DNA from: Pseudoxanthomonas koreensis
Lineage (GTDB): Bacteria; Pseudomonadota; Gammaproteobacteria; Xanthomonadales; Xanthomonadaceae
Length of the DNA: 64,000 bases
Reading direction: 5' to 3'
Assembly (NCBI RefSeq): GCF_010093225.1
Contig: NZ_PDWM01000011.1
Coordinates: forward strand, 1-64,000
Shown here one piece after another: positions 57,239 through 64,000 of this stretch (within the stretch, counting starts at the first letter, position 1; the number at the start of each line of letters is the position of its first letter). Both the position numbers and the translations under genes were made by a program. Under the pieces are notes generated by a model. That model was not told where the DNA came from and did not search any database. It worked only from the letters and a program-made list of their open reading frames with translations.

Positions 57239-60200
57239 CTTCGCGCCGCCCAGGGCTTCGCCTTCGCTCTGGCTTTCGCAATCGCTCCCGTAGTCGCCAT
57301 TGCTGCCGAAGGGGCGCAGCCACAGCCACGGGTGCTGGATGACTTCGAAGACGCCACGCCCTGGCGCGTGGTTACCTCCAACCAGGTCAGCGGCAGCCTC
57401 CGCCAGGTGGAAGGAGTGGAGGGCAGGGCGCTGTGCCTGGACTACGATTTCAATGGCGTGTCCGGGTACGTCGGGATCCAGCGCGACCTGGCGCTGGAGT
57501 TCCCGGAGAACTACCGCTTCGGCTTCCAGCTGCGTGGCGACTCGCCGGCCAACGACCTGCAGTTCAAGCTGGTGGACGCCAGCGGCGACAACGTGTGGTG
57601 GGTGAACCGGCCGAAGTTCGACTTCCCGCGCGAATGGACCGAAATACGCTACCGGCAGCGTCACATTTCGAAAGCCTGGGGCCCTGATCCGGACAAGACC
57701 CTGCGCCGCAGCGCGAAGATCGAGTTCACCATCTACAACAATGCCGGTGGCGCCGGGTCGGTGTGCTTCGACCAGCTCACCTTTGAAACGCTGCCAGCGG
57801 ATCCGGCGACGCCGCCGCAGGCGGTGGCGGTCGAAGCCAGCGCCTCGCAGGCGACCGCGGGGCTGGCCATCGACGGCGACCTTGCCACGGCCTGGCGAGC
57901 GTCGGGGCGGCAACGCTTCGTGCTGGACATGGGCCAGGTGCGCGAGTTCGGCGGCCTGCGCCTGCACTGGGCCACGCCGGCGCAGCGGCCGCAGCGGTAC
58001 TCGATCGAACTCGACGACGCCCGCGACGGCGGCTGGCGCCAGGTGCGCACGGTCGAGCAGGGGCGCGGCGACACCGACTGGATCGCACTGCCCGAAGCCG
58101 AGGCGCGTCGCATCGCGCTGGTGCTGGACGGCGGCGACCATGCGCTGGCCGAAGCGCAGGTGCAGCCGCTGGCGTTCTCCGCGCACCCGAACGACTTCAT
58201 CAAGGCGGTCGCCGCCGACCTGCCGCGTGGCTGGCTGCCGCGCGGGTTCAGCGGGGAGCAGCCGTACTGGACCATCGTCGGCATCGACGGCGGGGTGGAG
58301 CAGGGGCTGATCGGCGAGGACGGTGCGGTCGAAGTCGCGCGCGGTGGCTTCAGCATCGAGCCGTTCCTGCTCGATGCCGGCAAGCTGCTCAGCTGGGCCG
58401 ACGTGCGCACCGGGCAGGGGCTGCGGCCGGGCGGGATCCCGATGCCGAACGTGACCTGGACGCAGGCCGGTGCCGCGGACGGCACGCCGCCGCTGCTGGA
58501 CGTGCTCGCCTTCGCCCAGGGCACGCCGCAGGACTCGCAGCTGGTGATGCGCTACCGGCTGTCCAATCCGCATCCGCAGGCGCGCGACTACACCCTGGCG
58601 CTGGCGGTGCGGCCGCTGCAGGTCAATCCGCCCAGCCAGTTCCTCAACACCATCGGCGGCGTCAGCAGGATCGCAAAGCTCGCCTTCGACGGTGGCACGG
58701 TCGAGGTGGATGGCCGGCCGCGCGTGTTCGCCGACCGCGCGCCCGACGCGGCGTTCGCCACGCCGTTCGACGCCGGGCTGGAGGTGGCGCGCCTGGCCGC
58801 CGGCGATGTGCCGGCGACGACGGCGGTCGAGGATCCGAACGGCCTGGCCTCGGGCATGCTGCTGTACCGCTGGCGTCTGGCGCCGGGTGAAACAAGTGAG
58901 GTCGCGCTGGTCGCGCCCTTGAGCGGGCCGGTGCGGATGCCGCAGGACTTCGATGCGCAGGCGGCGACGCGGCGGGTCGAAGCGCAGTGGCAGGACCTGC
59001 TCGGCCAGGTACGGTTGCGCCTGCCTCCCCAGGGGCAGGCGTTCGCCGATACCGTGCATACCGCGCTGGCGCACATGCTGGTCTCGCGCGTGGGCGCGCG
59101 GCTGCAGCCGGGGACGCGTTCGTACTCGCGCAGCTGGATCCGCGACGGGGCGATGATCTCCGAGGGCCTGCTGCGGCTGGGCCGGCCGGAGGTGGTGCGC
59201 CAGTACCTGGAGTGGTACGCGCCGTACCAGTTCGACAACGGCAAGGTGCCGTGCTGCGTCGACGACCGCGGCAGCGACCCGGTGCCGGAGAACGACAGCC
59301 ACGGCGAGCTGGTCTTCAACATCGCCGAGTACTGGCGTTACAGCGGCGACCGCGCCTTCCTGGAGAAGATGTGGCCGCATGTCGAAGGCGCCTTCGGCTA
59401 CATGGAGCAGTTGCGCGCCAGCGAGCGCACCGCGGCGAACCGGAAACTGGACCCGGCGTTTTACGGGATGATGCCGGCCTCGATCAGCCACGAGGGCTAT
59501 TCGGCCAAGCCGATGCACTCGTACTGGGACAACTTCTGGGCGCTGCGCGGCTACAAGGATGCGGTGGAGATCGCGCGGGCGCTGGGCCGCGACGCCGACG
59601 CGGCGCGGATGGCGAAGGCGCGCGACGAGTTCCGCGCCGACCTGGCGGCCTCGCTGCGTGCGGCCACCCGTCGCCATGGCATCGACTACCTGCCCGGCGC
59701 GGCCGAGCTCGGCGACTTCGACCCGACCTCGACCACGATCGCGCTGGCCCCCGGCGGCGAGCAGGACTGGCTGCCGCGCGACCTGCTGGAGAACACCTTC
59801 GAGCGCTACTGGCGCGAATTCGTGCAGCGCCGCGACGGCCAGCGCGAGTGGAAGGACTACACCCCGTACGAATGGCGCAATGTCGCCGCGTTCGTGCGCC
59901 TGGGCTGGCGCGAGCGGGCTTGGGAGGTGGTGGAGTATTTCTTCGACGACCGCGCGCCGCGCGACTGGAACCAGTGGGCCGAAGTGGTCTCGCGCACGCC
60001 GCGCACGCCGTTCTTCGTCGGCGACCTGCCGCACGCCTGGGTGGCCTCGGACTTCCTGCGTTCGGCGCTGGACATGTTCGCCTACACCCGCGAGCGCGAC
60101 GACAGCCTGGTGCTGGCCGCGGGCGTGCCGGTGGCGTGGCTGGAAGGCGAGGGCATTGCGGTCGAGGGCCTGTACACGCCGCATGGGCGGCTGGGCTACT

Positions 60201-60397
60201 CGCTGCGCAGGAGCGATGGCGAGTTGCGGCTGGATGTAGCCGCCGACGCCGGCCTGCCGCCGGGCGGCCTGGTGCTGCCATGGCCGTTCGCCGGCGAGCC
60301 CGGCGCGACCACGATAGATGGCGAGCCGGCGCAGTGGGAGAGCGGCGAGCTGCGCATCACCCGCCCCGGCGCGCAGGTGCGCATCGTCGCGCGCTGA
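57173..60397 (+). CDS. Large secreted glycosidase-like protein with discoidin-type domain
   Basis: A protein of about 1074 residues. A signal-like core (GFAFALAFAIAPVVAIA, cut near AIA-AEG) precedes a jelly-roll domain (VLDDFEDATPWRVVTSNQVSG, about 52-200). A discoidin/F5-F8-type domain follows (about 215-320: ASASQATAGLAIDGDLATAWRA in part, FVLDMGQVREFGGLRL). A beta-rich linker leads to a C-terminal (alpha/alpha)6 catalytic-like domain from about 600: GTRSYSRSWIRDGAMISEGL, QYLEWYAPYQFDNGKVPCCVD, PENDSHGELVFNIAEYWRYSGD, MPASISHEGYSAKPMHSYWDNFWALRGY. It resembles GH15- or GH94-like folds, but I cannot assign a family. The frame is open from 56816; the start is uncertain because palindrome 2 covers it. 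It ends four bases before the next gene. Confidence 0.8.
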   Translation: MAPKSLHGRTCGGFRQGPPCLALRAAQGFAFALAFAIAPVVAIAAEGAQPQPRVLDDFEDATPWRVVTSNQVSGSLRQVEGVEGRALCLDYDFNGVSGYVGIQRDLALEFPENYRFGFQLRGDSPANDLQFKLVDASGDNVWWVNRPKFDFPREWTEIRYRQRHISKAWGPDPDKTLRRSAKIEFTIYNNAGGAGSVCFDQLTFETLPADPATPPQAVAVEASASQATAGLAIDGDLATAWRASGRQRFVLDMGQVREFGGLRLHWATPAQRPQRYSIELDDARDGGWRQVRTVEQGRGDTDWIALPEAEARRIALVLDGGDHALAEAQVQPLAFSAHPNDFIKAVAADLPRGWLPRGFSGEQPYWTIVGIDGGVEQGLIGEDGAVEVARGGFSIEPFLLDAGKLLSWADVRTGQGLRPGGIPMPNVTWTQAGAADGTPPLLDVLAFAQGTPQDSQLVMRYRLSNPHPQARDYTLALAVRPLQVNPPSQFLNTIGGVSRIAKLAFDGGTVEVDGRPRVFADRAPDAAFATPFDAGLEVARLAAGDVPATTAVEDPNGLASGMLLYRWRLAPGETSEVALVAPLSGPVRMPQDFDAQAATRRVEAQWQDLLGQVRLRLPPQGQAFADTVHTALAHMLVSRVGARLQPGTRSYSRSWIRDGAMISEGLLRLGRPEVVRQYLEWYAPYQFDNGKVPCCVDDRGSDPVPENDSHGELVFNIAEYWRYSGDRAFLEKMWPHVEGAFGYMEQLRASERTAANRKLDPAFYGMMPASISHEGYSAKPMHSYWDNFWALRGYKDAVEIARALGRDADAARMAKARDEFRADLAASLRAATRRHGIDYLPGAAELGDFDPTSTTIALAPGGEQDWLPRDLLENTFERYWREFVQRRDGQREWKDYTPYEWRNVAAFVRLGWRERAWEVVEYFFDDRAPRDWNQWAEVVSRTPRTPFFVGDLPHAWVASDFLRSALDMFAYTRERDDSLVLAAGVPVAWLEGEGIAVEGLYTPHGRLGYSLRRSDGELRLDVAADAGLPPGGLVLPWPFAGEPGATTIDGEPAQWESGELRITRPGAQVRIVAR

Positions 60398-60401
60398 AGC
60401 G

Positions 60402-61100
60402 ATGCCGCGCACCAGCGTGCCGCTCTGGACCGTCCCGCTGGCGATCGCGCTGGCGATGCTGGTCGCGGGCCACCTGGCCTGGTGGCTGTCCACCTGGGCC
60501 GGGCTCATTCCCGCCTGCAATCCCTATTGGGACGGCTGCACCTCGATCAGCCGCGCCGCCCGCCACGGCCTGGGCAACCATGTGTTCCGGCTGCTGATGC
60601 TGCCGTGCGCGCTGCTGCTGGCGATCCACTGGTGGCTGGCGCGGCGGTGGCTGCGCGATCCGGAGCGGGTGCGCGACGCCGCCGGCGCCTGGCTGCTGGC
60701 GCTGGGCCTGGTCGCCGCGCATGCGCTCGCCATCTACGTCGCTGTCCTCGGCACCGAGGGCAAGGCCTACGAGTTCATGCGCCGCTACGGCATCACTCTG
60801 TACTTCGGCTGCGGTTACCTGGCCCAGCTGCTGTTCCTGCGGCTGGCGCGCCGGCGCGGAAGGCTGGGTCCACGCATGCGTGTGGCCATGACCGCACTGT
60901 GCCTGGCGATGCTCGCGCTGGGGGTGACGAAACTGGCCGGTGATGCGCTGATCGCCGACCCGCAGCGGCTGGACCGCTTGGCCGACGCGCTGGAATGGCA
61001 GCTGGGCGGGCTGCTGGCCGGCTGGTACCTGCTGCAGGCATGGCATTGGCGCGACGCGCGCATGTCGCTTTCCTTCGGCGTGACCGACCGCCGTCCGTAG
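60402..61100 (+). CDS. Polytopic membrane protein, possibly Frag1/DRAM/Sfk1-like
   Basis: A 232-residue protein with about six membrane helices (VPLAIALAMLVAGHLAWWLSTW; NHVFRLLMLPCALLLAIHWWL; WLLALGLVAAHALAIYVAVLG; ITLYFGCGYLAQLLFLRLA; VAMTALCLAMLALGVTKLAG; LGGLLAGWYLLQAW). The first loop, CNPYWDGCTSISRAARHG, resembles the loop of Frag1/DRAM/Sfk1-type proteins; this is a weak resemblance only. It begins four bases after the glycosidase stop and so belongs to the glucan locus, but its role there is unknown. Confidence 0.75.
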   Translation: MPRTSVPLWTVPLAIALAMLVAGHLAWWLSTWAGLIPACNPYWDGCTSISRAARHGLGNHVFRLLMLPCALLLAIHWWLARRWLRDPERVRDAAGAWLLALGLVAAHALAIYVAVLGTEGKAYEFMRRYGITLYFGCGYLAQLLFLRLARRRGRLGPRMRVAMTALCLAMLALGVTKLAGDALIADPQRLDRLADALEWQLGGLLAGWYLLQAWHWRDARMSLSFGVTDRRP

Positions 61101-61123
61101 GGCGGGGCAAGTCCCGCTCTACG
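61096..61123. terminator. Bidirectional hairpin, GTAG-type REP
   Basis: CGTAGGGCGGG (61096-61106) pairs with CCCGCTCTACG (61113-61123), with one G-T wobble and a six-base loop. The left arm contains the TAG stop of the membrane-protein gene. GTAG feet with a GC stem are the form of SMAG-type REPs in xanthomonads. It lies between convergent genes and probably stops both transcripts. Confidence 0.65.
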
Positions 61124-61192
61124 AGGCCAGGTGCGATCCGGGGTCGATGCCCGGGATGATGCCGAACATGCCCCGTGGTCGTGGAGCGACGC

Positions 61193-61852
61193 TCAGCGTG
61201 CGCGCACGCCGGCGACGATCGCGGCCGCCTTGGCCGCGCTGGCCTCGACCTTGTCCCACTCGCCGGCCTTGAGCCAGCCCTTGGGCACCATCCACGAGCC
61301 GCCGATGCAGACCACGTTGGGCTGCGACAGGAACTCGGCCGCGGTCTCCTCGGTGATGCCACCGGTCGGGCAGATCTTCAGCTCGGCCAGCGGGCCGGCC
61401 AGGCCCTTGAGCATGGCCAGGCCGCCGACCGCGGTGGCCGGGAACAGCTTGCACACGCGGAAGCCGCGCGCCATCAGCGACAGGAATTCGGTCGGCGTGG
61501 CGCCACCGGGGACCACCGGGATCGGCGCCTGGGCCAGCGCGTCGGCCAGTTCCGGCGGCGTGCCCGGGGTGACCAGGAAGTCGGCGCCCAGCTCGATGCA
61601 CTTCTGCATCTGCTCGATGCTGAGCACGGTGCCCATGCCCACGGCAATGTCGGGCAGTTCCTTCTTCAGCGCCACCAGTGCGTCGAGCGCGGCTGGCGTG
61701 CGCAGGGTCAGCTCGATCGCGGTCAGGCCGCCCTTGAGCAGCGCGGCCGACAACCTGCGTGCTTCGTCGACGCTGTCGGCGGTGACCACCGGCAGGATGC
61801 CGGAGGTGCGCAGCAGTTGTTCGGCCTGGGCCTGGGTGGTGGCGATGCTCAT
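61193..61852 (-). CDS. eda: 2-keto-3-deoxy-6-phosphogluconate aldolase
   Basis: A 219-residue class I aldolase, the second enzyme of the Entner-Doudoroff pathway, yielding pyruvate and glyceraldehyde 3-phosphate. ILPVVTADSVDEARRLSAAL, the catalytic Glu region GGLTAIELTLRTPAAL, GAGTV-equivalent VGMGTVLS and the Schiff-base lysine in FRVCKLFPATAVGG are in place, followed by CPTGGIT. ATG 61852 opens MSIATTQAQAEQLL. It starts 11 bp after edd. Confidence 0.96.
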   Translation of the reverse strand: MSIATTQAQAEQLLRTSGILPVVTADSVDEARRLSAALLKGGLTAIELTLRTPAALDALVALKKELPDIAVGMGTVLSIEQMQKCIELGADFLVTPGTPPELADALAQAPIPVVPGGATPTEFLSLMARGFRVCKLFPATAVGGLAMLKGLAGPLAELKICPTGGITEETAAEFLSQPNVVCIGGSWMVPKGWLKAGEWDKVEASAAKAAAIVAGVRAR

Positions 61853-61863
61853 GCGTAGGGGCC

Positions 61864-63786
61864 TCAGGCGTCCTTGGATTCGTGGGGGGCCAGCGCGGCG
61901 TCGGCGTCGCAACCGAGTTCGTATTCGGCGTCGTAGTCCCAGGCGCCACCGTCGTGCGCGGGCGGGCCGCAGGAGATCGACAGCGCACCCTGGTCGGCCG
62001 GGCCCACCAGGGCGCGGCTGTTCGCGAACAGGTTGCGACCCATGTCGTGTGCGGCGGGGCTGGTGTTGGCCGCCACCGTGCGCGCGTCGAATTCGGCCGC
62101 ATCCACCAGTACCTCCAGGGTGCCGGCCTCGCTGTCCAACCGCACCAGGTCGCCGTCGCGGACCTTGCCGATCGCACCACCGCGCGCCGCTTCCGGGGTG
62201 ACGTGGATCGCCGCCGGGATCTTGCCGGAGGCGCCGGACAGGCGGCCGTCGGTGACCAGCGCCACCTTGCGGCCCTGGTTCTGCAGCATGCCCAGCAGCG
62301 GGGCGAGCGAGTGCAGTTCCGGCATGCCGTTGGCGCGCGGGCCCTGGTACGTCACCACCGCGACGAAATCGTGCGGCAGCACGCCGGCGGCGTGCAGTTT
62401 GTTGAGTTTCTGCGGCGCGTCCACCACCACCGCCTGCGCTTCGACAAAGCGGTGTTCGGGCTTGACCGCCGACAGCTTGATCAGGCCGCGGCCGATGTTC
62501 CCGCGCAGCAGGCGCAGGCCGCCCTGGGCCTCGAACGGCGCGGCCACGGTGCGCACCACCGATTCGTCGGCAGACACCGCCGCCGCCGGCGCGGAGGACA
62601 GCACGCCGCCGTCCAGCCGCGGTTCGCGGGCGAACGCGCGCATGCCTTCCGGCACCACCGTCTGCAGGTCGTGCATCAGCCCGGCGTCGAGCAGTTCGCG
62701 GAACACGAACGGCACGCCACCGGCGGCCTGGAAGCGGTTCACGTCGGCCTCGCCGTTCGGGTACACGCGCGCCAGCAGCGGCACGGTCTGCGAGATCTGG
62801 TCCATGTCGTCCCAGGTCAGGACCACGCCGGCCGCGCGCGCCACCGCGATCCAGTGGATGGTGTGGTTGGTCGAGCCGCCGGTGGCCATCAGCGCCACCA
62901 CCGCGTTGACGATCGCGCGTTCGTCGATCAGCCGGCCCAGCGGGCGGTAGTCGTCGCCCAGTGCGCTCATCGCCAGCACCCGGCGCACGGCTTCGTCGTC
63001 GAGCGCCGCGCGCAGCGGCGTGCCGGGGTTGATGAACGAGCTGCCCGGCAGTTGCACGCCCATCGCCTCCAGCAGCACCTGGTTGGAGTTGGCGGTGCCG
63101 TAGAAGGTGCAGGTGCCCGGCGCGTGGTAGGACTGCGCCTCCACTTCCAGCAGTTCCTCGCGGCTGGCCTCGCCGGCGGCGTAGCGCTCGCGGACCTCGG
63201 CCTTCTTCTTGTTGGGGATGCCCGCCGGCATCGGCCCGGCCGGCACGAACAGCGCCGGCAGGTGGCCGAACGCCAGCGCCCCGATCAGCAGGCCCGGCAC
63301 GATCTTGTCGCAGATGCCGAGGAACAGCGCCGCGTCGAAGGCGTCGTGGCTCAGTCCCACCGCGGTGGCCTGGGCGATCACGTCGCGCGAGAACAGCGAC
63401 AGCTCCATGCCGCCGCGGCCCTGGGTGACGCCGTCGCACATCGCCGGCACGCCGCCGGCGACCTGCGCGGTGGCGCCGAGCTGGCGGGCGAGGGCGCGGA
63501 TCCGCTCCGGGTAGTGCTCGTACGGCTGGTGCGCCGAGAGCATGTCGTTGTAGGCGGTGATGATGCCCAGGTTGGGCGTGGCCGCGCCGCGCAGGCGCCC
63601 CTTGTCGGTGTCGCCGCAGGCGGCGAACACATGGGCCAGGTTGGCGCAGCTCAGCGGGGTGCGGTTGGGGCCGTTGCGCACGGCCTGGTCGATCCCGGCC
63701 AGGTAGGCGGCGCGCGAGGGCGCGCTGCGCTGGCGGATGCGTTCGGTGACGGCTTCGATCTTCGGATGCAGGCTCATTTCATTCAC
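61864..63786 (-). CDS. edd: Phosphogluconate dehydratase
   Basis: A 640-residue IlvD/Edd-family iron-sulfur dehydratase, the first committed Entner-Doudoroff enzyme. [62 protein letters not shown] in parts, [15 protein letters not shown] and the late [24 protein letters not shown] in parts are family marks, with cluster cysteines in CDGV and GTCTF. The GTG 63786 overlaps the pgl stop by 8 bases; the in-frame ATG 63777 is an equally good start. Order pgl-edd-eda implies one transcript. Confidence 0.96.
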   Translation of the reverse strand: MNEMSLHPKIEAVTERIRQRSAPSRAAYLAGIDQAVRNGPNRTPLSCANLAHVFAACGDTDKGRLRGAATPNLGIITAYNDMLSAHQPYEHYPERIRALARQLGATAQVAGGVPAMCDGVTQGRGGMELSLFSRDVIAQATAVGLSHDAFDAALFLGICDKIVPGLLIGALAFGHLPALFVPAGPMPAGIPNKKKAEVRERYAAGEASREELLEVEAQSYHAPGTCTFYGTANSNQVLLEAMGVQLPGSSFINPGTPLRAALDDEAVRRVLAMSALGDDYRPLGRLIDERAIVNAVVALMATGGSTNHTIHWIAVARAAGVVLTWDDMDQISQTVPLLARVYPNGEADVNRFQAAGGVPFVFRELLDAGLMHDLQTVVPEGMRAFAREPRLDGGVLSSAPAAAVSADESVVRTVAAPFEAQGGLRLLRGNIGRGLIKLSAVKPEHRFVEAQAVVVDAPQKLNKLHAAGVLPHDFVAVVTYQGPRANGMPELHSLAPLLGMLQNQGRKVALVTDGRLSGASGKIPAAIHVTPEAARGGAIGKVRDGDLVRLDSEAGTLEVLVDAAEFDARTVAANTSPAAHDMGRNLFANSRALVGPADQGALSISCGPPAHDGGAWDYDAEYELGCDADAALAPHESKDA

Positions 63787-64000
63787 ACCAGTGCACGCGC
63801 AACGGTTCGATGCCGATGTCCAGCGCGGCGCGGATCGGCAGTTCGCGCACGTCGTCGCCCGCCAGGGCGCGCGCGAAAACCTCGCGCTTGGCTTGGCCGC
63901 GCAGCAGCAGCAGGCGGTGGCGGGTGCGCGACAGGCCGGCGGGGGTCAGGGTGATGCGCAGCGGCCAGTCGCCGGCCACCGGGCAACCGCTGGCGTCCAG
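63779..64000 (-). CDS. pgl: 6-phosphogluconolactonase, C-terminal part
   Basis: Only the last 73 residues lie in the window; the frame is open to its edge. [27 protein letters not shown] and LPIRAALD match the end of Pgl proteins, where the conserved Arg/Lys contact the sugar phosphate. The enzyme hydrolyses 6-phosphogluconolactone. It overlaps the start of edd, as expected for the upper enzyme of the pathway. Confidence 0.88.
   Translation of the reverse strand: MDASGCPVAGDWPLRITLTPAGLSRTRHRLLLLRGQAKREVFARALAGDDVRELPIRAALDIGIEPLRVHWCE

Noticed and set aside
1-64000. CRISPR arrays, insertion sequences or prophage genes
   Set aside because: No regularly spaced identical repeats, transposase or phage genes found on either strand.

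Overview
The window is a GC-rich chromosomal segment that looks like a member of the Xanthomonadaceae (Lysobacter/Luteimonas/Pseudoxanthomonas type). The reasons are a MetXS-type homoserine acyltransferase, two-subunit (class III) PHA synthase genes, large carbohydrate TonB receptors, GTAG-type palindromes and a pgl-edd-eda block. No insertion sequence, prophage or CRISPR array was found, so this reads as core chromosome with small palindromic repeats scattered in it.

Layout. 1-2711 (minus): an unrecognised lipoprotein and an unrecognised exported protein. 2939-7978 (plus): thrA-thrB-thrC behind a Thr/Ile-rich leader peptide and a mutually exclusive hairpin pair, a classical attenuator. 7998-9983: two L,D-transpeptidase genes. 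10023-11426 (minus): a GntP-family permease, divergent from a TonB-dependent receptor (11597-13804). 13928-17317: a hybrid kinase with a sodium-solute-symporter sensor (CrbS/MxtR type). 17598: a NUDIX hydrolase. 18402-19850 (minus): 3-hydroxybutyrate dehydrogenase followed by a NarL-type regulator. 19986-25133 (plus): 3-hydroxybutyrate-oligomer hydrolase, pssA, phaE, phaC. 25319-30640: a DUF3141/PhaC-like protein, phosphate acyltransferase, acetate kinase and a FabI-type reductase in overlapping order. 30682-31758: small membrane and orphan proteins. 31950-32035: tRNA-Leu(CAA). 32158-41216 (minus): a cysteine dioxygenase-like protein, metXS and the cytochrome c maturation operon ccmABCDEFGHI. 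41329-43316: methionine/glutamine aminotransferase plus omega-amidase. 43843-47203 (minus): scpA-scpB-rluB. 47861-61100 (plus): a glucan/oligosaccharide uptake locus (LacI regulator, TonB receptor, GH144-like lipoprotein, binding protein, two permeases, discoidin-like glycosidase, membrane protein). 61193-64000 (minus): pgl-edd-eda.

How the parts fit. The centre (about 10-30.6 kb) concerns storage and turnover of C2/C4 units: PHB synthesis (PhaE/PhaC), oligomer hydrolysis, 3-hydroxybutyrate oxidation, an acyl-phosphate/acetate-kinase module and a CrbS/CrbR-like pair. A shared site (GTACCAAnGnACGATG) lies 66-69 bp upstream of both the dehydrogenase and the GntP permease. This suggests that the permease carries 3-hydroxybutyrate or a related acid and that the linked regulator controls both. 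On the right, glucan breakdown would deliver glucose to the adjacent Entner-Doudoroff genes. Threonine genes, metXS, the transaminase/omega-amidase pair and the cysteine dioxygenase-like gene give the window a sulfur/aspartate-family amino-acid theme.

Main candidates for something new: PhaE and the DUF3141 protein both carrying histone-H1-like tails in one PHB locus; the DUF3141-acyltransferase-kinase-FabI module with a PhaC-like Cys-Asp-His triad; the shared operator; a 126-bp-period repeat of DnaA-box triplets; and nested palindromes that supply the 5' end of a glycosidase gene.
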